Shown here one piece after another: positions 31,777 to 41,422 of a stretch of 64,000 nt of DNA. A program made the position numbers and the translations under genes. Within the stretch, counting starts at the first letter, position 1. Every line of letters begins with the position of its first letter. Under the pieces are notes generated by a model. It made no database searches, had not been told where the DNA came from, and saw nothing but the letters and a program-made list of their open reading frames with translations. Origin of the DNA: Ilumatobacter fluminis (GTDB taxonomy: Bacteria; Actinomycetota; Acidimicrobiia; Acidimicrobiales; Ilumatobacteraceae); the NCBI RefSeq assembly GCF_004364865.1, contig NZ_SOAU01000001.1, forward strand, positions 1,736,001 through 1,800,000, read 5' to 3'.

Positions 31777-33264
31777 ATGGACGTGAAACGAATCGTCTTG
31801 ACTCTGTCGCTCGCTGCGTCGAGCCTCGGCGTCGCCGCCACGTCGCAGGCGGCCGCCCCCTCCCTCGCCGAACGTTGCCCGAGCGGGCTGTTCCAGGTCA
31901 TCGCCGGCCAGCTGGCCGAGTTCGACGTCGGCTCGTCGACGTACCTCCCGATGGGAGCTGATCAGTCGAACTACAACGCGATGGGCCTCAATCCCGCCGA
32001 CGGCTTCCTCTACGCCATCCGGGGTGACACCCTCCTCCGGATCGACGACAACGGGACCGTCGTCACCTTGGGAACCGTGGACATCGTGCCCGGTTCGTAC
32101 ACCGGCGACTTCGGCGACGACGGCCGCCTCCACGTGTCGCGCGGCGGCAACGACTGGTATGCGATCGACGTCACCACGCTCGAGGCGACTCGCCTGAGCG
32201 GCTTCTCCCAGAACTACGGCGTCGCCGACATCGCGAACGTCTCGGGCACGTTCTACGGCGTCAGCGGCGGCGGGACCCTGTGGAGCTTCGACGTGACGAC
32301 CGAGACCGCCACGAACCTCGGCGCCGTCGCCGGCATCTCGGGTGCGAACAAGGCGTTCGGTGCGGCATGGACGACCGCCGGCGCGAACCTGTACGTCGGC
32401 CGCAACAGCGGGCAGATCTATCAGATCACCGGGTTCAGCACCGGCAACCCGGTCGCCACCCAGATCGCGACCAGCCCGTCGACGAACTCGAACGACGGTG
32501 CCTCGTGCCCGTACGCTCCGCCGCCGCCGGGCCTGCCCGACGTCGACGGTCCGATCCCCGAGGTCGCCCCGAGCACCGAGGACGGCTTGGCCGCCGCAGC
32601 CGAGTACGAGTTGACCTTCGAAGCACCTCAGTTCGCCGCACCCGACGCGGGTCTCGGCGAGGGTGCTGCATGTGCGGCCACGATCTCCGAAGACCAGCGG
32701 CCTCGCGACGCTGTCGCCACCACGCAGGTGACGACCCGGACCGTCCTCGTCGACGACACCTTCGACGGTGACGTCGCCGGATGGAACGTCATGGCGGGCA
32801 GCTGGCTCGTCGAGAACGGCTCGTACCGCCAGCTGAACGACTGCGAGTACGACCTGATGTCGGTGCTCACCACCCACGTCGTCGATCACTTCGACCTGGA
32901 GGTCACCTTCTCGTCGCCGACCGTGCCCAACCACGGTGGCGTGGTCTTCAACGTCAGCTCGACCGATTCGCGCAGCGGTGCGATCGTTGTCGATCTCGCC
33001 GACGACGGCGAGACGCTCCGCTGGGGCCGGTACGACGAGCTCGGCTACTACCAGAACATCGGGTGGGACTTCATCCCCGCTCCCGCCGCCGGTCAGCCGG
33101 TGACGCTGAAGATCGAGTCACGCGGTGACCAGTACACGATCATCTACCAGGGCAACACCGTCGTCACCGAGACCACTGAGAACCCGGGCGGCATGGTCGG
33201 CCTCATCTCGACCCTGTCGCAGGTCGACTTCCACGACGTCGAGCTCGCGGCGGTGCCGTCGTGA
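31777..33264 (+). CDS. Secreted protein with beta-propeller-like and laminin-G/GH-type domains
   Basis: A 495-residue exported protein. The signal peptide ends near residue 26 (TSQAAA). The first half has repeated YAI/LYV-type strands with DUF6923-like propeller character (LNPADGFLYAIRGDTLLRID). A Pro-rich, then Ala/Glu-rich linker (about 245-320) leads to a C-terminal jelly-roll of the concanavalin type (LVDDTFDGDVAGWNVMAGSW, FDLEVTFSS, GGVVFNVSSTDSRSG). No catalytic residues can be assigned. Its stop overlaps the start of the lipoprotein gene downstream (GTGA). Confidence 0.8.
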   Translation: MDVKRIVLTLSLAASSLGVAATSQAAAPSLAERCPSGLFQVIAGQLAEFDVGSSTYLPMGADQSNYNAMGLNPADGFLYAIRGDTLLRIDDNGTVVTLGTVDIVPGSYTGDFGDDGRLHVSRGGNDWYAIDVTTLEATRLSGFSQNYGVADIANVSGTFYGVSGGGTLWSFDVTTETATNLGAVAGISGANKAFGAAWTTAGANLYVGRNSGQIYQITGFSTGNPVATQIATSPSTNSNDGASCPYAPPPPGLPDVDGPIPEVAPSTEDGLAAAAEYELTFEAPQFAAPDAGLGEGAACAATISEDQRPRDAVATTQVTTRTVLVDDTFDGDVAGWNVMAGSWLVENGSYRQLNDCEYDLMSVLTTHVVDHFDLEVTFSSPTVPNHGGVVFNVSSTDSRSGAIVVDLADDGETLRWGRYDELGYYQNIGWDFIPAPAAGQPVTLKIESRGDQYTIIYQGNTVVTETTENPGGMVGLISTLSQVDFHDVELAAVPS

Positions 33265-33950
33265 GGCGTCGCGCCGCACTCCTCGTCGCCGGCCTCGGCT
33301 TCGTGGCGCTCACCGGTTGCGGTGCGGTGAAGGGCGAACGGGTCCTCGTCGACGAGGACGGTTCGAGCTTCTCGTCCGACGACGTCGCCGCCCGACCGGT
33401 CGATGAGGTGTCCGCGAATGGGGCGTCCGGCGACCCCGCGACTGCCGACTCGATCGACACCGGTGACTCGGGGTCGACCGTGACGACGGCGGCGCTGATG
33501 CCCGTGGTCGAGATCGCCGAGACCGAGCCCGTGCCGGCAGCGTTCGCCTTCTCGGCGACGTCGCTCGACGGCGAGGTGCTCGAGGGCGCCGAACTGTTCG
33601 AGCGGGCCCCGGCGATCATGACGTTCGTCCGAGCCGACTGTGACTACTCCGAGGACGAAGTGCCGAAGATCGTCGAGGCCGCCGAACGGCATCCCGATGT
33701 CACCTTCGTGGTCGTGGCGTCCGGCGAGACCGGCCCCGACGCCCCGTGGCTCAGCGGCATCGCCGCCGGTCGTGACAATGTCGTCGTCGTCGACGACCGC
33801 GACGACAGCCTGTGGTACCGGTTCGCCATCACGGCGACGCCCTCCAACGTTCTCGTCGACGATGCCGGACTCATGCGGTCGTCGTACGGCGCGCTGGCCG
33901 AGTCGGGTCTCGACCGAGCATCCGTGGCCGTCGTCGCCGGCTTCGCCTGA
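33261..33950 (+). CDS. Thioredoxin-like lipoprotein with a single active-site Cys
   Basis: A 229-residue lipoprotein with lipobox VALTGC (Cys20), a Ser/Asp-rich linker to about residue 85, then a TlpA/redoxin-like fold. The usual CxxC is replaced by CDYS (MTFVRADCDYSEDEV), leaving one thiol; the cis-proline loop is present (TATPSNVLV). CxxS proteins can form mixed disulfides but do not act as dithiol reductases. Translationally coupled to the secreted protein upstream, so the pair may work together outside the membrane. Confidence 0.82.
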   Translation: MRRRAALLVAGLGFVALTGCGAVKGERVLVDEDGSSFSSDDVAARPVDEVSANGASGDPATADSIDTGDSGSTVTTAALMPVVEIAETEPVPAAFAFSATSLDGEVLEGAELFERAPAIMTFVRADCDYSEDEVPKIVEAAERHPDVTFVVVASGETGPDAPWLSGIAAGRDNVVVVDDRDDSLWYRFAITATPSNVLVDDAGLMRSSYGALAESGLDRASVAVVAGFA

Positions 33951-33956
33951 CGTCGA

Positions 33957-35717
33957 TCAGGGGAGCTGCCACAACGCCATCGGCTTGCCCGGGTCGTACC
34001 AGACCACGACGCCGCCGGCTTCGACGAGCGCTCGGACCCGGCTGGGTGCCAGCACGTAGCTCGTCGAGTATCGACCGGGTCGTCGCTCCCAGACGAACTC
34101 GCGGTCGTCGAGAAAGAGTTGGTACGCCTGGAACCGCTGTCGCTGCTCGACGAGGTCGGGGACGAGCGCGGACGGGCGCATCAGGACGCCGATCGGCTCA
34201 CCCGCCGGAACGATGCGGTCGATCTCTGCGACGTCGTCACCGATCGCCCACGAGTTCAGATGGGCGGCCTGCGCATCGTGCACGCGCACGCCACCGAATG
34301 AGATCGCGGCCACTGCGCCGAGTAGCAACACCGATCGGGGGAGTCGGCGGACGCTCGGAGCGACGCTCACGCATGCGAGGACTCCGATCGCCATCGTCGC
34401 CAACGCCGTGATCGTCAGAACCGGGACGCCGTCACCGTTGCCGATGTACGGCAGCAGGCCGGGAACCATCATCCGCAAGCCGACGTCGCCTGCCAGCTGG
34501 TCGCCGTGCCGGAAGGCCACCACGATGCCCGATGCGATCGTGACGAGCGCGACCCCGACCGGGACGAATGATCGAGGTAGCTCGGTCGTCGCGCGCAACC
34601 GCCGCCACGACCAGGCGAGCCCGAGCGCCGCAACCGGCCAGATCACCGCGTCGACGTAGCGGCCGTAGACCAGCTGATCCGGGCGAGCACGACCGGCCAT
34701 GAACGTCACGCTTGTCGCCGCCAGGGGAGCGATGAGCACCAGCACGACAGCGGCGTCGAGTCGACCCAACCGCCGTGTCGGCCTGACGAGCGCCGCGACC
34801 AGCACCACCGTGCCGATGCCGACCATGCCGAGGGACGCGACGAGCTGATACCACATCTGTCCGATGAAGGAGTCGAGGAGTGCCCCGGGGGCGTCGAGTC
34901 GCTCGATGACCGCCTCGGCGGTGTTGGCATCGCTCGGTTCGTCCCAGACGTTGCGGAGCACCCAGTTGGTGAACCGGACCGACAGGAGGCCGAGGGTCGC
35001 CGCGAGACCGCCGATCGCGACGGCTTCACGCCAGCGCCGGTCGACGATCAAGACGACGCCGATCACCGCAGCCGTCACCGGCAGCATCGGGAGCGATCGG
35101 CCGTGCACGGTCATCGCGAACGCCGACAGGGCGACCGCGGCGACGGCCGCTGCACTGCCACGGTGGTCGATGAACCGCTGGAGCGCGACGAGCGTGGCGA
35201 GGAACACGAGTGTGATGAGCGACTCGGCCCACGTATAGGCGCTCGATGCGATCGCGCTGGGCGCCAGCGCGACGACGGCAGCGATGCCGGCCGCCGCTCG
35301 GTGACCGAGATCGGTCCATCGGCGCACCAGCAGGGTGAGCAGGACGCACGACAGGCCTGCGAACACGGCATTGAGCGTCAGCGCAGCGCGGACGAGCCCT
35401 TCGCCACCGTCGACGATCCGAGCCAGCGGAGCGAGCGTGAGCGCGTACCCCGGCCGCCACGTCAGGTGGTCGAACATGTTCCAGCGCGTCCCGCCACTCA
35501 GCCACCGGGCCATCGCGAGTTGACCGGGTTCGTCGGGGGCGACGTGGAAGACGCGGCGGTCGGCGGCTTCCCACCAACGAACCGCGGTCACGACACAGGC
35601 AGCCACGACGATCCACGCGCGGTCCGGTAGCCGCCATCGACGCCGCCGAGTGGGCGCGTCGGCGACTTCGGTCGGCTCGTCGACGACGAGCGGCGGTGAG
35701 AGGGGTTCGGTATCCAC
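33957..35717 (-). CDS. GT-C-type integral membrane glycosyltransferase-like protein
   Basis: A 586-residue protein with about 12 membrane helices. The first periplasmic loop carries an acidic pair in HVAPDEPGQLAMARWLSGG, as in GT-C (PMT/ArnT-like) glycosyltransferases that use polyprenyl-linked sugars, and the C-terminus is a soluble exported domain ending WYDPGKPMALWQLP. The start is GTG 35717 after a basic/acidic N-terminal tail. It is convergent with the lipoprotein gene, with only six bases between stops. Substrate unknown. Confidence 0.78.
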   Translation of the reverse strand: MDTEPLSPPLVVDEPTEVADAPTRRRRWRLPDRAWIVVAACVVTAVRWWEAADRRVFHVAPDEPGQLAMARWLSGGTRWNMFDHLTWRPGYALTLAPLARIVDGGEGLVRAALTLNAVFAGLSCVLLTLLVRRWTDLGHRAAAGIAAVVALAPSAIASSAYTWAESLITLVFLATLVALQRFIDHRGSAAAVAAVALSAFAMTVHGRSLPMLPVTAAVIGVVLIVDRRWREAVAIGGLAATLGLLSVRFTNWVLRNVWDEPSDANTAEAVIERLDAPGALLDSFIGQMWYQLVASLGMVGIGTVVLVAALVRPTRRLGRLDAAVVLVLIAPLAATSVTFMAGRARPDQLVYGRYVDAVIWPVAALGLAWSWRRLRATTELPRSFVPVGVALVTIASGIVVAFRHGDQLAGDVGLRMMVPGLLPYIGNGDGVPVLTITALATMAIGVLACVSVAPSVRRLPRSVLLLGAVAAISFGGVRVHDAQAAHLNSWAIGDDVAEIDRIVPAGEPIGVLMRPSALVPDLVEQRQRFQAYQLFLDDREFVWERRPGRYSTSYVLAPSRVRALVEAGGVVVWYDPGKPMALWQLP

Positions 35718-35796
35718 GATGGGGAGGCGACCAAGTCGGTCGAGAGGGAAGTTCCCCGGTGTATCGGCAGCCGAGCCGCCATGCAGACGTGTTGTT

Positions 35797-35818
35797 CGTC
35801 ACGCCGACGGGCGTGACG
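35797..35818 (-). terminator. Hairpin terminator downstream of guaB
   Basis: CGTCACGCC (35797-35805) pairs perfectly with GGCGTGACG (35810-35818) around a four-base loop, starting nine bases beyond the guaB stop. There is no U-tract, as is usual in high-GC actinobacteria. Confidence 0.65.
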
Positions 35819-35826
35819 TGGCGGGG

Positions 35827-37329
35827 TCAGCTGCGCTGGTAGTTCGGAGCTTCCTTGGTGATCGTCACGTCGTGGGGGTGGCTCTCTTCGCGGCCTGCCG
35901 TCGTGACCCGCATGAACCGCGCCTTCGTGCGCAGTTGCTCGAGGTCGGCGGCCCCGGCGTACCCCATGCCCGACCGCAAGCCGCCCACGAGCTGGAAGAT
36001 CGTGTCGCCGAGTGGGCCGGCATATGGCACGCGTCCCTCGATGCCCTCGGGCACCAGCTTGTTGGATGTCTTGGCGACGTCGGTCGGCTCGCCCTGGGCG
36101 GTGGCGTAGCGGTCTGCGCCGAGGCCCTGCATGGCGCCGAGCGACCCCATGCCGCGGTACGACTTGAACCGCCGGCCCTCGAACAACTCGGTCTCACCCG
36201 GGCTCTCCTCCGTGCCGGCGAGCAACGAGCCGAGCATCACCGTGGTCGCACCGGCTGCGATCGCCTTGACCACGTCGCCGGAGTAGGTGATGCCGCCGTC
36301 GCCGATGATCGGGACGCCGATCTCGCGTGCCCGCTTGGCCGCGAAGTGGATCGCTGACAGCTGCGGCATCCCGGCGCCCGACACGATTCGGGTCGTGCAG
36401 ATCGAGCCGGCGCCGACGCCGACCTTCACGGCGTCCGCGCCTGCCTTGGCCAGCGCCTCGACACCTTCTTCGGTGACGACGTTGCCCGCCGTCACGGCGA
36501 GTTCGGGCCACCCACCCTTGATGCGCTCGATCGTCTTGATGACCCCGGCCGAGTGGCCGTGGGCGGTGTCGATGGCGACGGCGTCGACACCCATCGCGAC
36601 CAGCGCCTCGACGCGGGCCTCGACGTCGTCGCCGACTCCGCAGGCGGCGGCGCACCGTAGGCGGCCCCTGTCGTCGCGAGAGGCGTTGGGGAAGTCGAGC
36701 CGCTTCTGGATGTCCTTCACGGTGATCAGGCCGGCGAGCTTGCCGTTCGCGTCGACGAGCGGCAGTTTCTCGATCCGGTACTTCTGGAGCAGGAGCTTCG
36801 CCTCGTCGAGCGACGTCCCGACCTCGGCGGTGACCAGGTCGTCGCTCGTCATGAACTCGCTGATCGGTCGCTCGAAGTCGCTGCCCTCACAGAACCGGAT
36901 GTCGCGGTTGGTGAGGATGCCGACCAAGTAGCCGGCCTCGTCGGTGATCGGTACCCCCGAGAACTTGAAGCGGTTCATCAGCGCTTCGGCCTCGAAGAGC
37001 GGCGCTTCTTTTCGCAGCGTCACCGGGTCGGTGATCATGCCGCTCTGACTGCGCTTGACCTTCTGGACCTCGGCGGCCTGGGCGTCGATCGTCATGTTGC
37101 GGTGGATGACGCCGATCCCTCCGTGGCGGGCCATCGCGATCGCCATGCGTGCCTCGGTGACCTTGTCCATCGCTGCCGACACGAGCGGCACCGACAGCTC
37201 GATGTCACGAGCGAACACGGCGCCCGTGTCGACGGCGTCGGGCAGTGTCTCGGAGTAGCCGGGCACGACGACGACATCGTCGAACGTGAGGGCGTCGTAG
37301 CGGTCGAAGAGATCGTCGTTGATGCTCAT
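35827..37329 (-). CDS. guaB: Inosine-5'-monophosphate dehydrogenase
   Basis: Oxidises IMP to XMP, the committed step to GMP. The 500 residues hold the TIM barrel with two inserted CBS domains (about residues 90-205: [20 protein letters not shown]). The catalytic Cys loop is [18 protein letters not shown]. The flap region ([13 protein letters not shown]) and the monovalent-cation region are present. ATG 37329 has a Shine-Dalgarno sequence (CCAGGAG) and gives the standard [23 protein letters not shown] start, here quoted in part. purN lies 17 bp upstream on the same strand, so both purine genes form an operon. Confidence 0.97.
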   Translation of the reverse strand: MSINDDLFDRYDALTFDDVVVVPGYSETLPDAVDTGAVFARDIELSVPLVSAAMDKVTEARMAIAMARHGGIGVIHRNMTIDAQAAEVQKVKRSQSGMITDPVTLRKEAPLFEAEALMNRFKFSGVPITDEAGYLVGILTNRDIRFCEGSDFERPISEFMTSDDLVTAEVGTSLDEAKLLLQKYRIEKLPLVDANGKLAGLITVKDIQKRLDFPNASRDDRGRLRCAAACGVGDDVEARVEALVAMGVDAVAIDTAHGHSAGVIKTIERIKGGWPELAVTAGNVVTEEGVEALAKAGADAVKVGVGAGSICTTRIVSGAGMPQLSAIHFAAKRAREIGVPIIGDGGITYSGDVVKAIAAGATTVMLGSLLAGTEESPGETELFEGRRFKSYRGMGSLGAMQGLGADRYATAQGEPTDVAKTSNKLVPEGIEGRVPYAGPLGDTIFQLVGGLRSGMGYAGAADLEQLRTKARFMRVTTAGREESHPHDVTITKEAPNYQRS

Positions 37330-37346
37330 GGATGGGCGCTCCTGGA

Positions 37347-37964
37347 TCAGGGGGTGTTGGACGTGTGGTGGCAGAGGGTGGCGATCGTGTCGACGAGCAG
37401 CCGGTGCTCGACGGCGTGGACGCGCTCGGCGAGGGTGTCGAGGGTGTCGTCGGGGCGGATCGGGACGTCGGCTGTCGCGAGCACCGGGCCGTCGTCGACC
37501 CCCTCGTCGGGCACGAGATGGACCATGACGCCCGTGGCGGTGCGTTCGCCGGCCAGTGCTTCGTGCCAGGCCCGCTCGATCGCGTTGACGCCGGGCAGCT
37601 CGCCGGGTCGAGCAGGGTGGAGGTTGATCACCCGATTCGGGAACCAGCCGAGGAAATCGCTCGTGAGGATGCGCATCCAACCGGCGAGTACGACGAGATC
37701 GGGACCGAATCCGGCGACGACGTCGGCCAACCGGGCGTCGTAGTCGCGGCGCGATTCGTCGGCGTGTTTACCGACGTGCACGGACGGGACACCGGCAGCA
37801 GCGGCGCGTTCGAGGGCGAACGCGCCCGATCGATTCGACACGACGGCGACCACGTGGGCCGGGAGGCGCCCCTCGTCGCAGGCGTCGAGAACGGCCTGGA
37901 GATTGCTGCCGTTGCCGGACACGAGCACCACGATCCGGGTCCGTGCGTCGGGGTGGGTCGCCAT
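37347..37964 (-). CDS. purN: Phosphoribosylglycinamide formyltransferase
   Basis: Transfers a formyl group from 10-formyl-THF to GAR in purine synthesis. It is 205 residues long. The phosphate loop is [11 protein letters not shown]. The catalytic Asn and His are in [14 protein letters not shown], where the family's usual HPSLLP is altered, and the Asp is in [15 protein letters not shown] 37964 is preceded by TACGGT (plus-strand 37971-37976), six bases away, so the message is probably leaderless; this rules out the longer frame to 38345. It is the first gene of the purN-guaB operon. purH, often next to purN, is not here. Confidence 0.94.
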   Translation of the reverse strand: MATHPDARTRIVVLVSGNGSNLQAVLDACDEGRLPAHVVAVVSNRSGAFALERAAAAGVPSVHVGKHADESRRDYDARLADVVAGFGPDLVVLAGWMRILTSDFLGWFPNRVINLHPARPGELPGVNAIERAWHEALAGERTATGVMVHLVPDEGVDDGPVLATADVPIRPDDTLDTLAERVHAVEHRLLVDTIATLCHHTSNTP

Positions 37965-38237
37965 GCATCGACCGTAGGCGCGCGTCTTCGGGGAGCGGTC
38001 GGTCCTGAACGAAAAGTCCGCCGGCTCGGCACTGCTCGACCCGATACCGCAGCGGCACGACCGATCGGGTCGTGAGCGGTTGCCGCGGCGCGGCGCAACG
38101 AGGCGACGATCACGGTCAGGGAGAACACACGAACAAGCGCCGGACTCCCCGGGCTGGCCTCGATCGGGGTCCTGCGACCCTGGTGCAGAACCACCCCTGG
38201 GTGGACACTGGAGTCGGAGCGGCGAGAGGAGGTCGCC

Positions 38238-39185
38238 ATGCCGTCGTTGTTGCAGCCCGATCGGGTGGTGGCTCACGGCGCTGCCTGGGTGGATGCCGGG
38301 TTGATCTCGCCAGAGCAACTCGACGCGATCCGCCGGTACGAGCACCTGGAGGCAACGGCCGAGCGGCGCTTCTCGATCCCCGCCGAGATCGCCGTCTACC
38401 TCGGGAGCACCTTGGCGCTGGGTGGCGGCGCCATGGTCGTCGCCCAGCGGTGGGACGACCTCGCGTTCGCCGGACGGATCACGATCGCCGCGCTCCTGAT
38501 CGTCGTCGGGCTGACTGCCGGCGCCTGGTCGTATCGACAGGATGAACCGGGCACGGATCGGCTCGCGGGCTTCCTGTCGCTGGTCGGGTTGGCCGGTGTC
38601 GCCGTGACCGTCGGACTGCTCGTCGACCGCACCGGCGAGGCGTCGGAGGAGGTCCTCGTCATCGTGCCGGGGCTCGGCGTCGTGGTGGTCGGCTGTGGGC
38701 TGTGGCGCAACCGTTCGCGTCCCGTCGAGTTCCTGTCGGTCGTCGTCGCGGCCGCCGCGGTGACGTTCGCGACCACGTCGCTGCTCGATCTGAGCGTGTG
38801 GGTCGGCGGCGCAGCACTGGTGGTCTGGGGCACCCTACTGGCCCTCGCCTCGGGCTTCGACATGGTGCGGCCGTCGGACCTCGGCATCGCAGCCGGGGCG
38901 ATCGTCGCCTACATCGGGGCCATCAGCTGGTCCGACATCGACGAACGACTCGGGCCGGTGATCGCGCTGATCGTTGCGTTGGCGCTGGTGGGCGTCGCCG
39001 TCCGGCGCGACGAGCCGTCGCCGCTGGTGCTCGGTGTCGTCGGGGCGCTGATCGCGATCCAAGCCGTTCTCGCCACGACGTTCGACAGCGCGCTGGCGGC
39101 TGCGGTGGTCGCGCTGTGCGGGATCGTGCTGGTCGTCGGCGTGATCGCCAGGTCGGCTCGGCGAGGCGCCCGATCGAGACGCTGA
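38238..39185 (+). CDS. DUF2157-type multi-pass membrane protein
   Basis: A 315-residue protein. The soluble N-terminus (WVDAGLISPEQLDAIRRYEH) is the amphipathic opening usual for DUF2157-like proteins, and is followed by about nine membrane helices. Function unknown. ATG 38238 has a strong Shine-Dalgarno sequence (GAGAGGAGG). The 273 bases upstream, to the purN start, contain no ORF I can support. Confidence 0.8.
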   Translation: MPSLLQPDRVVAHGAAWVDAGLISPEQLDAIRRYEHLEATAERRFSIPAEIAVYLGSTLALGGGAMVVAQRWDDLAFAGRITIAALLIVVGLTAGAWSYRQDEPGTDRLAGFLSLVGLAGVAVTVGLLVDRTGEASEEVLVIVPGLGVVVVGCGLWRNRSRPVEFLSVVVAAAAVTFATTSLLDLSVWVGGAALVVWGTLLALASGFDMVRPSDLGIAAGAIVAYIGAISWSDIDERLGPVIALIVALALVGVAVRRDEPSPLVLGVVGALIAIQAVLATTFDSALAAAVVALCGIVLVVGVIARSARRGARSRR

Positions 39186-39225
39186 TCGGAGCCTCGGTCG
39201 GGCGGGCTTCGCTACCATCGCCCGT

Positions 39226-39537
39226 GTGGTCGACATCGAGTGTGCAGCGTGTGGCACTGACGAGCACCTGCGCGGCAATCGGCTCGACGACGACACGATC
39301 GAGCTCACCTGCGAGCGGTGCGGGGCCACGTGGGTTCGCGACCCTCGCCCGTCGTGTCCCAAGTGCGGCGGACACGAACTCGAGGCGGCGCCGAAGGTGA
39401 TCGTCGAGAAGTCCCGTGGATCGCAGATGTCGATCCAAGGCATCCAGCGCGAGTTCCTGTGTCGGGTCTGCGACGACGAGCTCATCCGCGCCCGACGAGA
39501 CGGCTATCTGCCCGACCGACTCCCGGGCAGTCAGTAG
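39226..39537 (+). CDS. Small zinc-ribbon protein
   Basis: A 103-residue protein with two zinc-ribbon knuckle sets, IECAACGTDE with CERCGATW and CPKCGGHE, and a later CRVCDDE. It looks like a nucleic-acid- or protein-binding zinc ribbon; no catalytic domain is seen. TACCAT (39213-39218) ends seven bases before GTG 39226. A second GTG at 39224 is out of frame. Confidence 0.7.
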   Translation: MVDIECAACGTDEHLRGNRLDDDTIELTCERCGATWVRDPRPSCPKCGGHELEAAPKVIVEKSRGSQMSIQGIQREFLCRVCDDELIRARRDGYLPDRLPGSQ

Positions 39538-39556
39538 CCGGTCGGTACAGCGTCGT

Positions 39557-39964
39557 TCATCGGTCGGCGACGAGCTCGAAGCCTTCGTCGAGCCAGCCGG
39601 TCTTGCCGCCGATCATCTTCTTCACCGGGCGGCCGAGTTCGGCGATCTTCAGCGCTGCCCGGTCGGCGGCGTTGCAGTGCGGCCCCGCGCAGTACACGAC
39701 GAAGAGCGTGTCGGTCGGCCAGCGGCCGAGTGTTTCGTCGGAGATCTCGGCGTGGTGGAGATGCACGGCACCGTCGATGTGCTCGGCAGCGAACGACGCC
39801 GGCGAGGCGTTCGTCTGGAGCAGGACGAAGTCGTGCGGGCCGTTGGTCATCGACTCATGGACGTCCCAGCAGTCGGTCTCGAGCGCGAGCAGGCCGGTGA
39901 AGTGTCGAACGGCGACATCCGGGGCGGCGGCGGGGATCGCGGTGACGGGGGAGGGTGATGCCAT
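39557..39964 (-). CDS. Single-domain rhodanese-like sulfurtransferase
   Basis: A 135-residue rhodanese fold. The active-site loop is VVYCAGPHCNAADRAA, with the catalytic Cys in YCAGPHC. The flanking motifs are PASFAAEHIDGAVHLHH and the C-terminal KKMIGGKTGWLDEGFEL, which are standard for the family. It probably handles persulfide sulfur. ATG 39964 (MASPSPVT) was chosen over the frame start at 40000. Convergent with the zinc-ribbon gene. Confidence 0.87.
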   Translation of the reverse strand: MASPSPVTAIPAAAPDVAVRHFTGLLALETDCWDVHESMTNGPHDFVLLQTNASPASFAAEHIDGAVHLHHAEISDETLGRWPTDTLFVVYCAGPHCNAADRAALKIAELGRPVKKMIGGKTGWLDEGFELVADR

Positions 39965-40039
39965 CCCGACATCGTGACCGCGCCGACGGGTGCCGGCCAA
40001 CGCCGATTCGCGCGTGACGCGGCCCGGCGCCGCCTGCGA

Positions 40040-41296
40040 TCAGACGACCTGGCGGCCGGCGACCCACACCGAACGGATGTCGTTCGGCGTGGCGAGGCGC
40101 ACGAGTCGCTCGAACCGGCTCGCCCAATCGCCGTCGGGCACGACCTGATCGGGCAGTCGGATCGCGACGGCGTCGAACCATCGCCCCGCTTCGATGACGC
40201 CGGCGTCGACGCCGAGGAGGTCGGCACCGCCGGCGGTCGCCATCCAGAACGCGGTGGTCGTGTCGACCCGTGCGTCGGCCTCGCCCTCGTCGACGCGGCG
40301 TCGCCCCGCCACCATCGCATGGCCGCACTGGGCGAACAGCGACGGGCTCGGGCCGCCGGCGATGTCGGTGCCGAGACCGACCCGCACGCCGGCCTCGATC
40401 GCGGCGCGAGCCGAGAAGGCGCGCTCGGAGAAGTACACGTTCGACAGCGGGCAGTGGGCGACGCCGGCGCCGCGCTGCGCGATCAGCGCCCGGTCGGTGT
40501 CGTCGAGATGGGTGGCGTGAGCCAGCACGGTGTGTTCGCGCATCAGCCCGAACCGATCGAGGGCGTGCGCGTCGGTGACACCGCATCGTTCGAGTACGTG
40601 GCCGTGCTCCCAATCGCCTTCCGAGCAGTGGGTCTGGATCAGGGTGTCGGTGTCGGCTGCGAGCGCGGCGAGACCGGTGAGCGCCTCGTCGGTGCAGGCA
40701 GGGATGAACCGGGGCGTGATGATCGGTTGGACGAGTTGTGATCCGATCGCCCGGATCTCGTCGATCGACCGGGCGCTGGCCGCGATCGATGCCTCCGGAG
40801 ACGGGTCGCGGTACCACTCGGGGGTTCCGTCGGGATGATCCATCGCGCAGCGTCCGACGAACGCCCGCTGGCCGAGCCGGGCGCACGTTTCCGCCAGCGC
40901 CGTGGTGGCAGCTTCGTGGATCGACGCGTAATAGGTGACGGTCGTCGTGCCGTGTCGCAGGAGCGACGGCACCATGTGATCCCACACCTGCCGTGCGAAC
41001 TCGAGGTCGGCGAATCGGGCCTCGAGCGGGAACGTGTACTCGAACAGCCACTGGTCGAGCGGGAGGTCGAGCGCCGTTCCGAGCTGGGGCCACTGCGGGG
41101 CGTGCAGGTGGGTGTCGACGAACCCGGGCACGATCACGGTGTCGTCGGGGAGCACGACGTCGGCGTGGGCGTCGGGGCCTGCCGCGCCGATCCGTTCGAT
41201 CCGGCCGGTGTCGTCGATCTCGATCGCCTGGTCGACGAGCACGTCGAGCCGGTCGGGTGAGGGGGTGTGGAGCACGGTCGCTCGAATGGTGGTCAC
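40040..41296 (-). CDS. guaD: Guanine deaminase (amidohydrolase)
   Basis: Converts guanine to xanthine. Metal-dependent hydrolase signatures are in order: PGFVDTHLHAPQ, IQTHCSEGDWE, VLAHATHL, VAHCPLSNVYFS and VGLGTDIAGG. The spacing fits guanine deaminases better than chlorohydrolases. The start is uncertain: GTG 41296 gives VTTIRATVLHTP, like characterised enzymes, while ATG 41326 (MPVRRGIVVAV...) has a GAGGA Shine-Dalgarno sequence. It fits the purine genes nearby, but is not in their operon. Confidence 0.9.
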   Translation of the reverse strand: MTTIRATVLHTPSPDRLDVLVDQAIEIDDTGRIERIGAAGPDAHADVVLPDDTVIVPGFVDTHLHAPQWPQLGTALDLPLDQWLFEYTFPLEARFADLEFARQVWDHMVPSLLRHGTTTVTYYASIHEAATTALAETCARLGQRAFVGRCAMDHPDGTPEWYRDPSPEASIAASARSIDEIRAIGSQLVQPIITPRFIPACTDEALTGLAALAADTDTLIQTHCSEGDWEHGHVLERCGVTDAHALDRFGLMREHTVLAHATHLDDTDRALIAQRGAGVAHCPLSNVYFSERAFSARAAIEAGVRVGLGTDIAGGPSPSLFAQCGHAMVAGRRRVDEGEADARVDTTTAFWMATAGGADLLGVDAGVIEAGRWFDAVAIRLPDQVVPDGDWASRFERLVRLATPNDIRSVWVAGRQVV

Positions 41297-41422
41297 GGCC
41301 ACCACGATGCCACGTCGAACCGGCATCGCAGCTCGTCCTCGATCCGTCGACGGCGTGTCGACGGAGTGTCGGCGGGATGTCGTCCTCGCTCCCATCCCGT
41401 CGAGCCAGTAGCGTCGGGTGGC

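Noticed and set aside
38060-38175. GGGTCGTGAGCGG upstream of the DUF2157 gene as a ZTP riboswitch
   Set aside because: Only the first conserved block is partly matched. The second (GCC-GGGC type) block is absent, and the downstream gene is not a folate or purine gene.
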